This document shows positions 45,766-56,741 of a stretch of 64,000 nt of DNA, piece by piece. The notes below the pieces were generated by a model that was not told where the DNA came from, searched no databases, and saw nothing but the letters and a program-made list of their open reading frames with translations. The first letter of the stretch is position 1. The number at the start of each line of letters is the position of its first letter. The position numbers were made by a program, and so were the translations under genes. Source of the stretch: Terana coerulea (lineage: Eukaryota > Basidiomycota > Agaricomycetes > Polyporales > Phanerochaetaceae); NCBI GenBank assembly GCA_024811115.1, contig JAKOGH010001195.1, positions 744,001-808,000 on the forward strand. The letters are read 5' to 3'.

Positions 45766-45816
45766 CCAGCCACCTTGCACGTAACATAACAATATAATAC
45801 TTTGCAAGGCGGCTGG
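45766..45816. repeat. Hairpin, 14-bp stem
   Basis: CCAGCCACCTTGCA (45766-45779) pairs with TGCAAGGCGGCTGG (45803-45816), 13 of 14 positions Watson-Crick and the other G:T-like, around an AT-rich loop of about 23 nt. On the minus strand the right flank reads GGTTCGAGCC, like a tRNA B-box, but no complete tRNA fold is evident. Confidence 0.6.
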
Positions 45817-45819
45817 GAG

Positions 45820-46475
45820 CACTGAACCGAGAGCGCGCAGACGAGAATTGAAACCCCGCAGATTTCTCAAAGAGGAAGGTAGTCGTAGCGCCCACGCGCA
45901 CTCCGCCGTTATATGCCTGAGCTGTTTATTGAGCAAAGATTTTACTTATATTATACCATGCTTAGGAAGCCGTTTGTAATAATTACGTATACTACTCAGA
46001 AGTCAATCACGCCGAAATCAGTGCGAAAGCATGCAAACTCGTCAAACATAACCCCTTTATGGCTTATCCGGCAGCTTGACGGTTTGTATAGCCTTAAAGT
46101 GGCAGAGGCCGTAGCAATCGAGAATTTTGATGATCTCCGAGAAAGCGTGAGTATTTTTGTATGCAAAGACCCTCAGGCTAGCAGGGGAAGCTATACATGT
46201 TAAGGGTTTAATTTCATTCACAAACACTAGTATACTAGCCAGCTCGCTCCTAAGGATGGTGACTACCTTCTATTCTGCTACAGCCTCTCTCAACTTTATC
46301 TCTGCCTTTTTACGCCCAGTTTGCTCCTCCACAGCATTCCGTTGCTGTTGCAATAACTCACAGAGTGCCGTCCGCGAGTTCTGGTGCGCACGTGGCGACC
46401 TGCCTCTTTGGGAAATCTGCGGGGTTTGAATTCTCGTGTGCGCGCGCTCGACCGAGTTCTGCCAGTCCCGCTGGT
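45820..46475. repeat. Two inverted copies of a ~80-bp block
   Basis: Minus strand of 45820-45905 and plus strand of 46384-46475 share CCTCTTTG(A/G)GAAATCTGCG, then GGGTTT(C/G)AATTCTCGT and TGCGCGC. In each copy the block is followed by a CCAG...CTGG hairpin with different loop sequence (45766-45816; about 46467-46545). They could be the ends of one decayed element or two insertions of the same short structured repeat. Confidence 0.6.
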
Positions 46476-46914
46476 CGCTATTAAGAATAACGTACCTCAA
46501 AGTACGTTCTTAAGAGCTACCTGCGGGCTGGTAACGAGTCTACTGTCAGAATACGGCTTAAGTAATTATCAACATCATCGGCATAGCCTTCGAATCTCCG
46601 AGTCAGAACTCCAATTTGAAGCAGTACTTACTTTCCCTCCCTAGTAGCATATTGCTGAATAATGCAGAATCTCAAACTGACACTCCAATTATCGTAGCTC
46701 ACGCGATTCCGTAGCTTCTGGCGAGTGTGGTGAAATAAGCTCGCCGCCACAGGTCCCTCATGTGCTTTTGGAGGCCGCCTGTTAAGCCCCGCCTTCGCCT
46801 CGTGTGGCGCAACTAACTCCAGAAACGAAGACTACAATTATCACCCCAGCAAACCTCAGCTACTAAGAGCTGCAGCGCCCTACGCTCGAAACACAACTTG
46901 TGCTCTTCTCCGCC

Positions 46915-48514
46915 TCACCGAAGGTCTTCCCGAGAGACGCTGATAGCAACCCCGCTCTCAGGCTCGTAGCCCAGCTTCGAGTGATAAAGAATCTTGAACT
47001 GTACGTCCGGGTGATGAAGCTGGCGCGTTTCCATAGCTCGATGCAACGAGTGTATATGGAAGTAGCTTTCCGGCAGGGAGTCCGCGGCCACGCCCCCGCT
47101 TTCACCTCGTAGAGCGACAAGAGTGCCAGATTGGGAAGCAGCGACCGCATGTCTTCGGCGACGCGGATGGCAGCGATCTCCGACGCTGTCTGGTCCTTCC
47201 ATGAGTTGTAAGCAAGCCCGACCTCCACGATGGAGGGAGATAGAGAGAACAGTTGCACGCGGTCGACGGCACTCTTGGGGGAAAAGTTGTCGGATATAAG
47301 CACATGTTGTATCTCGGCCAAGGGTAGTTGCTGGAGGAGATGCGCAATGTCCTGGGTGCGGATTGCAACGTCTGCAAGCTCCAGCAGGGGCGCGTCACTG
47401 CAGGAAAACAGGTAGGAGTACATGCAGTCCAGCGACTGGAGCTCGCTCCATAGCATTACCGAGATATAGGACATCTGGCTGTCACGATTCCAGTCAATCA
47501 GAACAACGAGACTCCGGAACAATGGCGGTATGCCGAGAGTGCCCTGTCCGCTTAGTTTGGAGGTAATGATGTTGATCTGTGCGTCGTCTAGTTCGCCATC
47601 CTGCATCGCTAGAGAGGTGTCGGCGGGATAGGTGATGTAGTGGAGGACGTGCGTCCCGTACAGCACGGTGTCGCTGGTGAGGGCGACCCGACGGAGCTGC
47701 GGGAGCGTGGAAACCTTTTGCGAGCCGCGAGCAACGCCCAGTCGTCGTCCAGTCCAGTACGTACGAAGTGGGCGTTGTATCCGGTGAGGGTGAGCTCCTG
47801 CAGGCACGGGAGCGACCCCAATACAGCAGCAAACTCCGAGGCAGCGAGGTTGATGTAGCCGCCGTAGAGTTCGAGCCGGCACAGAGTCGGCACGAGCACC
47901 CCACGGATGCTCGGGAGCTGCGCATCGCGGCACACCAGGTTGTGAAGCTGAGGGAAGGCCACGCCTCGGAAGAGTGGTAAATTCTCGCCCTCTGGTTTGG
48001 GAGCAAACCGAAAAGGCAGGGGAGGCATCCGGAGCACAAGGAAGCGCATAGGCGAGACACCGCGGCCTTCGGACTCCAACGTGCGGAGAGCGTCGAAGCT
48101 TGCCTCAGTAATCGCTAAATCTGCGTTGCAGACACGCCCAAGGTTCTGGAGGATGACATTGTTGCATGCGGCGACGTCTGCAGAGTCCTTTGCCAGCGAG
48201 CGGTACTTGCGACGGAGCACAGTTACCGGAAGGCTGCCAGACCTAGCCAGCATTTCCTGTACGCATTCCAGGCGGGTGAGATAGATGATGGTAGACAACC
48301 GCGGGTAGTGCAATGCAGCCTGTCGCCAGCTCTGGCACACAAACCGGACGACGAGCCAGGAGTACGGTGCAGGTGGATATGGTGAGGCCTGGGCCTCGTG
48401 CACCGAAATCATGAGCCAGTGGAATGCCTCTGCCAGGAGCTCTGGTGGAAGGTCAGATATTGAGGGTGCATTTGGTGATGTGTGTTCTTCACGTGCATTA
48501 GTGGACATATCCAT
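46915..48514 (-). CDS. F-box-like protein, copy 6 (subfamily B), with two frame shifts
   Basis: Starts MDMSTNAREEHTSPNAPS at 48514, F-box ISDLPPELLAEAFHWLMISV and YSWLVVRFVCQSWRQAALHY, then an LRR-like region (TLCRLELYGGYINLAASEFA, LPCLQELTLTGYN). The first 265 residues are open and the best preserved subfamily B copy. The frame shifts at the A run near 47715 (AAAAGG where copy 4 has AAAAAGG), the same site as in copy 5, before VSTLPQLRRVALTSD. A second shift near 47105 separates LLPNLALLSLYE from the tail HHPDVQFKILYHSKLGYEPE, ending at 46915. With one base restored at each site it would be a complete F-box/LRR-like protein. Confidence 0.72.
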
Positions 48515-48970
48515 ATTGAACATAGAGATACACACCAAGGCCCGTGCGTGTCTGTACTAAGTGCCCAAGGGTTGGAGTGCCAAGTTCTGCTGTGCAACTT
48601 TCGATAACGCTGCTGGAGGTGAGACCGATAGTATCTCGAGCTTGCATCTCGTTATCTTGCAAGCTATCGACCATTCGGCAATATAGGCTGATCTTGTAGA
48701 GTGACAGGCCTGGCAATGGTTTCGAGACGTCTAGTGACGGCCCGGGACGCTTGCCTCAAGTTGTAGGAGCGGTTCGCCGCGTGGAATTTCCAACTCCGAA
48801 CCTCCCAGGCAGAACAGATGTACGCGCGCTCGCTGACTAATATCGATAAATATTCCCACGCTATCTGAACGAGGAAACGATCAATCCAGGCTTGCCGCAG
48901 GTAAAGTGATATATGTAGTGTTTGGGTAACAGACTCACATCTCCACATGCATTGGTAAACCAGAGTTCAA
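48515..48970. other. Upstream region of F-box copy 6 / 3' end of the carrier gene
   Basis: 456 bp without recognised gene. It presumably contains the copy 6 promoter. Confidence 0.3.
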
Positions 48971-50859
48971 TCAGGTGTGATACCTGTTTGAGAACAATAG
49001 ATTTATTGAATACGCAGTCAGGATAATCATCATCACAATCATGAGGGCGTATTGCGGGACAAGGAGGGCAGAGATGTGCTCCGCGGAGCCAGTACCTGAG
49101 TATACCTGCGTCAAATACACCTGCGACGTCGCAGTGGGCATACAGGCGAAGAATCTGTGGAAAGGGTGGTGTGTTAGCCACATGTATTCAGACATTTGGG
49201 AAGGATCGTACATGCAGACGAACCGCAAGACCTTGTCCTCTGCATCGATGACCCTTACGTGCGTGAGGCCCTGGCAGATCAGCACGCCGAGCACGGGTGA
49301 CAGCACGATCTTTGTGAGCGCGAGAGCGCCGATCGCACCAGCGGGCAGCGTACGCCACGCGCTGCGCGGGATGTGTAGCCTTGCCAGCGCGGAGCCGAGG
49401 CAGATGAGCCCGAGTGGAACGCTGGCCGCGCCGGCGAAGCTCGCCGTGTCGAGGACAAACGCCAGCGGCGGCTGCCCGTCCGGCGCATTTGGTATCGGGG
49501 AGTTGGGCACGGGCACGAGCAGGCCCTTGAGCGGCGCGATGAGCGCGATGGCGAATGCGAACAACACCGAGAGTGACGCGGGTGAGAGGGGGCTGCCAAG
49601 AAACGCGCGCGCGGCCTGCAGGCACCGACGCTGGAGGGAGAGGCGCGTGTGCGACAAGGCGATCGAGGGTGCGCCGGTGGCAAAGCGCACCTCTTTGTGG
49701 GCGGCAGCTTGTTCTGGATGCTGAGGATATATTGGTGATGGAGGACGGGAGGGCTCCTGGGCGGTGACGGTCAAAGCGTCATCGCCACCTGCGCTCAAGA
49801 TAGGCAGCTCTTGTAGAGGCTCGATGGGGTTCGAGCACGCCTCCGTACAAGGGCTCGACAATGCAGGCGCGACCTTCTCACTTCCACGAGAAGAAGCCGC
49901 ACTGTCTGAGAAGCCTTCATCGGCAGCACTGCAATGTGGTTTTCGGTGGCCTCTGCGCCTAAGTGCGGACGAAAGATATGAAGGCAGATATACCCAGCCG
50001 CTAATAAAAGCATTTCGCCTCATCCTCGTGGCCTCTCGCATTTCTTCGTCCTCGACCTCAGGACCGACAAAATCCCAGGCGATGAGCCGGTTTCCTCCGA
50101 AGGGGAAAAGCGTCACCTAGACAAAGCCATTCAGTGCATCCGTCAATGATTTCATGGTATATGTGCTCACAAAGAATACAAAAATGGATGCAGATATGTA
50201 GGCCACGGCTATGTTTGGATCGGTGGAGGGGTTAAATGGCGGCCCTGACATAACACTCATGACCACAGCAGTCGCTACGAAATATAAGTGGATGTTTATA
50301 GGATTTGATATGACGTGATGCTTACGGAGGTCTGCATAATTGCTCCATCCACCTGCCGCCAGAATGCCATAGCGGAACCGGTGAGGAACCCAGAAGAACT
50401 GCTTGACAACCCACGCCAGTAAGATGCCCATTCCCTCATATATAAAGGCTACGAGGAAGAGAGGACCTGACAACCAGAAAAAAGCTCGGCGGAGGGCTGT
50501 GTTCTGCATGCATAGCTACGCACCCAGTGTCCCAATATTGCTGACCGAGAAGGCAGGGACGATCTTCGAGAACATTAAGCATGGTAGAGTGATTTTCTGC
50601 GCAATGAGAAAAAGTGAGATAAAGACCAGCTTCGTAGAGTACTCTTATTGAGACGAACCAAGAGGAGTTGGCCTGCTGCTTTGGAGGCAACGATAGGGAA
50701 TATGTCCGCTTTGGTGATGACAAAGCCGAAGCCTACAGATATAATTCTGTGTCACGTAAGTATGCTCGAGTCAGCAACCTGCACAGATCAACGAAGTGCA
50801 GCTTACAGTCGTAGTAGAGGGCGTACGGAGATCCAGATGATGGTGCCTATGGACAACAT
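48971..50859 (-). CDS. Auxin-efflux-carrier-like membrane protein (PIN-like, Ecm3 type)
   Basis: Exons 50807-50859, 50659-50746, 50524-50596, 50326-50466, 50171-50274, 49212-50116 and 48971-49154 sum to 1548 nt, 515 residues, all in phase. The N-terminal membrane half has VGFGFVITKADIFPIVASKA, MFSKIVPAFSVSNIGTLGPL, YGILAAGGWSNYADLPTAVV and GPPFNPSTDPNIAVAY, the conserved core of the PF03547 family. A ~200-residue hydrophilic loop follows LIAWDFVGPEVEDEEM, a family hallmark. The C-terminal membrane half includes FAIALIAPLKGLLVPVP, LAFVLDTASFAGAASVPLGL and FACMPTATSQVYLTQVYSGT. Yeast Ecm3 relatives sit in the ER; substrates are unknown in fungi. An apparent stop after NGFV (50119) disappears once intron 50117-50170 is recognised. 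Confidence 0.88.
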
Positions 50860-51140
50860 TTCGGATCTCGAGTCATAAAATCAACGTCGCCGAGGCCGTC
50901 GTGGAGGTGGGATGGAGAAGACAGCCATTGTCCAGTTTTCGGTCGAATCTTATAGTACTTGTGGTCTCCCAAGATAACGGGCAACGTCGAGGCGGAACGC
51001 CGCACCAGGCCTATGTCGTCGACCGGCCGACAACCGAGTCGGACAAAAGTGAAGCCATGAAAATCAACCGCCGCTCTTCAGCGCGGCTTGCCGCCCGCGC
51101 CACGGAGTTCCGGAGGATGCCGACATTTCCATGCAAGGCC
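50860..51140. other. Upstream region of the carrier gene
   Basis: About 280 bp, no recognised feature apart from the expected promoter. Confidence 0.3.
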
Positions 51141-53233
51141 AAGTGCGCCCAGAAAGTCCGGCCGGCTGGGCCTCCCGTTCGCGGAACATGTCCCGAACGT
51201 GTTCGCGAACAGCCGCCCCAATCTAGTGGCCAGCCGTGACAATGATATTTGCCATGCGTGACCCGCTTTTTGCTCCTCGGCCATTTTGGGCAGTCGCGTA
51301 TAGTTTGGCGCTGCCTGCAAATTCCCTCGGGCGTGCGAATCTCGACATTCACCGCTTTGCCAAGCCCGCGACGCACATAAAATCTACCAAATCTACCTCA
51401 GATCTTCATCAGTGTACTGTACCGAGACCCGCGGTGCTTGACATGCCGCATTCAGACAAGGTGGCCACTTACACTGTATATAGTACTAACACTGCGGAAC
51501 CCAAGAGATAAATCCCGGGGATTTATGGTGTAAACACGTGGTGGTCTGAAACAAAATGGCCAGCATAAGTCACGCGCATTAATTAGATATTCCTTTTTGG
51601 AGATATATGCCTTAAATGAACGCGTAAATCTACCTGACCAACTCTATATCCTTCCCCAATAACTCACAGAGCTTTACTCTGAGAATAAATCCCTCATATC
51701 TCTCGTAGCTTTTCTGTGGATTTATAATGGGCACATTACTTGTAGGCAACAAGATAAATTGACTAGATAAATAAAAACAAGTTGCACATGTATCCAGCAT
51801 GAACTAGGCGGAGGTCTTCAGAATACGTCTGCAGAATTTATTGTGGCAATATATTCCACCTAACGCAGTAAGAGATATTGAGGACATATGGTTGATGTAA
51901 GTAAGATAAAGAACACAGATATATTCATCATAAATCATATACCACATATCTCCAGGATAAATCCAGCAGGACCTCGGACACTTAGAAACAAAGATGTCTG
52001 CAGAAGATAGTAGTTAGTCGCATTCAACATAAGCCTTTTGACTATGGACATTAAACACACAATGTGCATCGGTAGATTCACAAGCAATTGCAAATCTAGT
52101 GAGAGCTATCAACTTTTGTATACTTTGCACAATGGCGGCGTATTCGTAGAACTTCATTGCCTAAGTTAACGACCTCAGCCAGACTGCGCTGTTTTGACAT
52201 TAGCTAGTGTTAGCATCATCAGTCAGAGTTCCCATCGGGCATAAACATATAAGTGCTTACCACAGTGTAGTGTTTTGTATGACGCAAACCCGTGCTTCAT
52301 TGCTGCTATTGTGTGATGTATGCAAAAGTTCAAAATAGTCCTTACTAGATTTGCAATTGTATCTGAATATACCAATGTGCGTACTAGTAAGTTTGTTGTC
52401 AGTAATCAAAAGTCTCACATTGAATGAGTCTATGTCTAACTACTACATTCAGCAGACATCTATGTTTCTAAGTGTCTGAGGTCCTGCTGGATTTATCCTG
52501 GAGATATATGGTACATGATTTATGATGAATATATCTGCATTCTTTATCTTACTTATGTTGACCATGTGTTCTCAATATCTTTTGCTGAGTTAGGTGGAAT
52601 ATATTGCCACAATAAATCCTGTGGATGTATTCTGAAGACCTCTGTCTATTTTATGCTGGATACATGTACAACTTGTTTTGTATTTGTCCAAGGAATTTAT
52701 CTTGTTGCTTATAAGTAATGTGCCCATTATAAATCCACGGAACGGCTACGAGAGATACAAGGGATTTATTGTCAGAATAAAGCTCTGTGAGTTATCGGAG
52801 AAGGATACAGAGTTAGGTGCGCAGATTTACGCATTCATTTAAGTTGTATATCTCCTGAAATGGAATATTTAATCAATCCACGTGACTTATGCCGGCCATT
52901 TTGTTTCAGACTCCCACGTGTTGACACGATAAATCCTAGGGATTTATCTCTTGGGTTCCGCAGTGTAAGGGCGGCCGGGGCTACAAGTACTGTGAGAGCG
53001 ATCACTGGATTAATACAACTGAATACTATGGGCGGCCGACAGTATAGTACATTACTTACCGGGGAACAAAGTGAGTGTACTTAATGGGTACTGGTCATTG
53101 GCCTTGAGAGACCCTGGTCACGACAATAGGTCACGGTGACAGCCGCCGTGATGTTCGTCACCCTTGTTCGCGAACGTGTTCCGAACATGTTCGCCGAACA
53201 ACCCTCCCAGCCGTCCGGACGTTCTCAGTGCGC
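51141..53233. repeat. Outer inverted repeats around the large palindromic element
   Basis: 51141-51210 and 53165-53233 are inverted copies with about 80% identity. Shared words are GTCCGG.CGGCTGGG, GAACATGT and GTTCGCGAAC; the last is itself a perfect palindrome. The arms enclose the inner element (51489-52966) with non-matching spacers of about 280 and 200 bp. This could be an older element into which the inner one inserted, or one composite element. Confidence 0.55.
51489..52966. mobile_element. Large inverted-repeat (foldback-like) element, 1478 bp, arms about 650-690 bp
   Basis: The left end ACACTGCGGAACCCAAGAGA at 51489 is matched in inverse by the right end at 52966. Similarity continues almost throughout: AAACAAAATGGCC (51550), AATGGGCACATTA (51728), ATCCAGCA(T/G) and CAATTGCAAATCTAGT (52085), each with its complement at mirrored positions (CAATTGCAAATCTAGT pairs with 52344-52359). 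The centre is near 52227, with a short non-pairing core. AT-rich, no coding capacity. Arm identity is roughly 80%, so it is not a recent assembly artefact. The target-site duplication was not identified. Confidence 0.8.
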
Positions 53234-53494
53234 CGCCCGCTGCTTCTTGACTCACCCTTGGAGATGTGGTTATGGAACACCTGCATAGCACTTACGGGAT
53301 CAGGGACATAGCTCTATATCTGTCCGTGGCAAAATCTATTTCATACAGCCCGAAATGTCCCCGAAAGAGCCCAATACAATGGAAAGTTTGCCAGTGAGTC
53401 TACTGCGGTCACTGCAAAGCACGCTCAGCATGATTCTACTACTCTACAAAACGTAAGATCTACCGTATGTGCGAAGTGCGTTGGGCCAGCATAA
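53234..53494. other. 3' flank of the adenylating-enzyme gene
   Basis: 261 bp, no recognised feature. Confidence 0.3.
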
Positions 53495-55224
53495 TCAGCT
53501 TGCAGCCCCATATATCTTGTCGAGTTCCTCCTTGAACGCCTCTTCGACCGCCCTGCGTCGAATATTTCCCTTGGTCGTGGTGCGCGGAAGCGTTCCCTTA
53601 GGCACGACGACAACAAACTTCGTCGCCGTGATCCGCTCATGCAAGTATCTTCGTGCGTGGAAGTGCCTTGTCCGGCGGATGATGTCCTTCCTCAGCCGAT
53701 CGTCGTCGCCCGGCGCCTTGGGCTCGACGAACAGCGCGGGGGATGGCCGACCGTTGCCCACGACGACACATGCGCTCACAAGGTCGCCGCACGTCTGCCG
53801 CACGTTCTCCTCGATCGCGCCAGTGTCGCAGCGCAGCGAGTTCTCGGACTTGATCCAGTCGTCGTCGCGCCCGCGGTAGACGTAGCCAGCGGGCGTGACC
53901 TCCTGGAATAGGTCTCCCGTGTGGAAGTGTCCATCCGCGTGACGCAGTGAGGGGTCTGGGCAGTCGCCCGAGTCCGCGCGGACGACGAGCTCAAGGAGCG
54001 CAGCATTGGCGTTCGCATGCGCGTCCGCTCGGGCACCGCTTGATGAAGACCCGGGCAGGACGAAGTTGTATGACGTTCCCTCTATCGCTCGTAGCAGCTG
54101 GGCGTTGGCGCCCTCGCCTCCAACGGAAAGCATCATGGCTCCGATCTCCGTGCTTCCAAAGAGGTTCCGCAGCCTGATGATGTTCGCCAAAGCCCACTTC
54201 TCCTCTTCCTGATCCAAGGGTAGCCCAGCGTACAAGACCTCATCAAGGCTCCGGAGAAGTTGCAGGAGCTTGATATTCTGTCTCGCATTGCGCAAGTGGG
54301 TGACGAGAAAAGTAGGGAATTGGTTGAGGCGGTTGAGTGAGCAAATATTGATCATGGAGATAAGCTCATCCGAGGAAAAGGAGATGATGCTGGGCTGAAT
54401 GGTGCAAGAGCCGTGTTGGAGCGAGCCGATGAGCATGAATGTCTGCGCGATGTGACACATGGATCCCCTGGAGTACATTAGTGAGACTATCGTGGAACAA
54501 TACAGATATGCTTACATCCAGACCGAAACATCTTGGGCTTGGGAGCCCTTCTTCGGCCGGGAAACTTTCTCGGATTTGGACACGATGCTATCAACCCATC
54601 GAAGACTGCATGGTACGAGCTTGGGACTACCCGATGTCGACCCGGAAGTATGGAAAATCATGACTACGTCATCTGCTGTCCGCCTGATATCGGATAGAGA
54701 AAGCAGCTCTTCCTCCTTGCCCTCACCGTCCACGACGTTTACGGCCGGATGCCGAGGCACGGGGCTATTCGAGACGTCCACTTCGTACGACGGGTCGTAT
54801 ATCAGGAAGACCGCCTTTGCACGTTGCAAAAGCTGGTAGACGACATCCGGATTTGGCAGTCGCAACGAGAAGAGTTGTGGAACATAGCTTGCTCTTGCTA
54901 CCCCGTATATGTGCAGGACATCGCGGTAGCTCAGACCGGCCAGCCTATGGGTAGCATAAGATCAGCTTGGTGAGAACGCATTCTACCACATCACACTTAC
55001 CAGAGACCGACAACAGACTGCTGTGGCAGGCCGCCGGCGTTGAGTATACGAGCCCAAAATCTCGCATACGTTTCGACGTCGCGCTTGAACTGGGAGTATA
55101 ATACCGGGCGCCAGTCTCTGACCTCAATACTGCCCGGCGAGAGGACTGGAAGTCGAAAGACAGCTCGGTCGGCATACTGTGAGGCGCTCTCCTCGAGCAC
55201 ATCTAGATGCGTCCTGAGGGCCAT
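53495..55224 (-). CDS. Stand-alone adenylate-forming enzyme (AMP-binding, NRPS-like adenylation domain)
   Basis: Exons 55001-55224, 54516-54944 and 53495-54467 sum to 1626 nt, 541 residues, no frame errors. Core motifs of the ANL superfamily: FHTSGSTSGSPKLVP (A3, phosphate loop), YAGLPLDQEEEKW (A4 region), NLFGSTEIGAMML (A5), HFHTGDLFQEVTPAGYVYRG (A7, Asp for ribose), RDDDWIKSENSLRCDTGAIE (A8 hinge) and the near-terminal TTKGNIRRRAVEEAF with the A10 lysine. It activates a carboxylic acid as acyl-AMP. No carrier or reductase domain follows, so it differs from full NRPS-like aryl/aminoadipate reductases. The substrate cannot be read from sequence. Confidence 0.87.
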
Positions 55225-56741
55225 CGCTTGCCAAAAAGAGGTTGCGGCGGATGGTGAGTGGATGAACCTCTCGGGGTCGCGGCTACATGGTTTTATGCTG
55301 GCGGCTGGCGGACGAGCGGCGGCGCGTTGCTAGGTGTTGAACGTGCAATGATAGCGCGCAGCGCCACAACGGGGCAGTATGCCTGATCTGGGCGAGGACA
55401 TCTGGCAGATGGCAGATTCGCCGCCTCCGACGATGAGCATCGCCCAGTCACAGATGTTTTGAGGGCGGAGTGATTGCATGACAACGCCCATAGCCTGCAG
55501 CGCAAAGCGGTTCTGGTCAATAGCTGCATTGACAACACGAGGGAAAGTGTTACGGTTCATAACATCACTCAATGAATCGTGTTCCATTGAAAATTCACTT
55601 GAAATGAATGTTTAATGGAACACGACCCGCGCCTCAACAGTACCGTCAACTGTCTGGAATCATGATATGATCAGGTCCTGCCGTTCGTGAGGTAAAGTGT
55701 AGACAGCTTACAGTGTGGCAGGAGCAACAGTTCTCCCATTTTCAGCATCTTCTCCGCAGTAACACACTATTCACCTGTTGTAGAGTTGCTGGTAGTTGGG
55801 TGGACAATGCGGAACATGCCAGTGCAAACCTGAAAGGCTGAGATGGACTGCCAGCGTCTTAGGACGTCGCGTGGCGATACTCGGCTATCGCCGAGAGGAC
55901 GACCTTCCCAAAGCGGTAGCCATGCTGCGTTGGCAAGATTCTGAAAGAACCTCTTCTCGTATTTCACTGTAATTTGGGCGACATCCCTTACTCTGTGCCT
56001 CCCTCAGTACTGCAAAAGGACGAAGAACTACCGCGCGCATTTCTCCTCGTTACACGCCTTTGCTCAAGATGAAGATCTAGTGGTGAAGGAAGTGCCTCTG
56101 CGCACCAAATGCGGACACTGCGCCTTGGTGGGAGAAGACCAGACATCGAATAACATGCTCTCTTCGAGTTTATGCTTAACTCAGGGACAACTACGATCAA
56201 AAGTTTGTCTTCTCATCTACTGCAGAGCCTAACACGGACCATTCGCAAGTGCCTAACAGCACATCCCGGGATCCGTGGTGTCACGAACTAGATCAAATGA
56301 CAGATGATCTGCTGCTTGGTACCATTAATCTCTAAGATATTGAACATTCATGTAGGTCTTGTGCCTGATCGCCTGCGTAGTGATGAACTCATGAAGCTCC
56401 AGGGATTCAAACGGGACGGTCAGCTTGCCATCATTCCGAAGAGCTGGTCCAGGCCCCTGAGTTCTCACACAGGAGCCTTCTCAAACACACCGGGAAAGCT
56501 ATTTAGACTAGGCTGCGTTTTGTGCATCCGAACAGCGCAGTGCATGTGACGGTCCCAGGTGACGCACCAGCTGCGTTGGAATAGGAGGCTCGATAGGGGG
56601 CAAGAGTCTGCCAGTCTCACGAGACGCAGACAGGGGTCAAAGGGGTCTTATAAGATTCTCGGTCGTCACGAATGAGGACCTTCCAGGTTCTCTTCCGACA
56701 CCCGACCAATATCCAACTTTCAAACTCTTTGCTTGGCCATT
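55225..56741. other. Intergenic region with a small hairpin
   Basis: 1.5 kb. A hairpin sits at 55578-55624. A short minus-strand ORF (55330-55587) shows no family resemblance. CTTATAAG near 56647 may be the TATA element of the following formaldehyde dehydrogenase gene, about 95 bp upstream of its ATG. Confidence 0.4.
55578..55624. repeat. Perfect 11-bp inverted repeat (hairpin)
   Basis: CGTGTTCCATT at 55578-55588 is the exact complement of AATGGAACACG at 55614-55624, with a 25-nt spacer that pairs weakly. It lies upstream of the adenylating-enzyme gene. It could be a regulatory palindrome or a minimal repeat. Confidence 0.55.

Larger units (their letters stand above)
45320..46914. other. AT-richer region between F-box copies 5 and 6
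   Basis: About 1.6 kb. The right neighbour of copy 5 is its duplicated promoter (to ~45750). A hairpin (45766-45816) and a pair of inverted repeats (45820-45905, 46384-46475) follow. The 45913-46203 open frame is AT-rich and resembles no family; it may be debris of a mobile element. Confidence 0.45.

Noticed and set aside
45755..45830. Possible tRNA on the minus strand (GGTTCGAGCC B-box-like word)
   Set aside because: No acceptor, D or anticodon arms could be paired around it.
45913..46203. 96-codon AT-rich ORF between F-box copies 5 and 6
   Set aside because: No family resemblance; likely chance frame or element debris.
50117..50170. In-frame TAG in the efflux-carrier gene, first read as a nonsense mutation
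   Set aside because: A 54-nt GTGAGC...TAG intron fits exactly here and removes the stop in phase; the full exon sum is a whole number of codons.
55330..55587. Minus-strand ORF of 85 codons
   Set aside because: No recognisable motif, no intron pattern and it lies in a promoter region; kept as intergenic.
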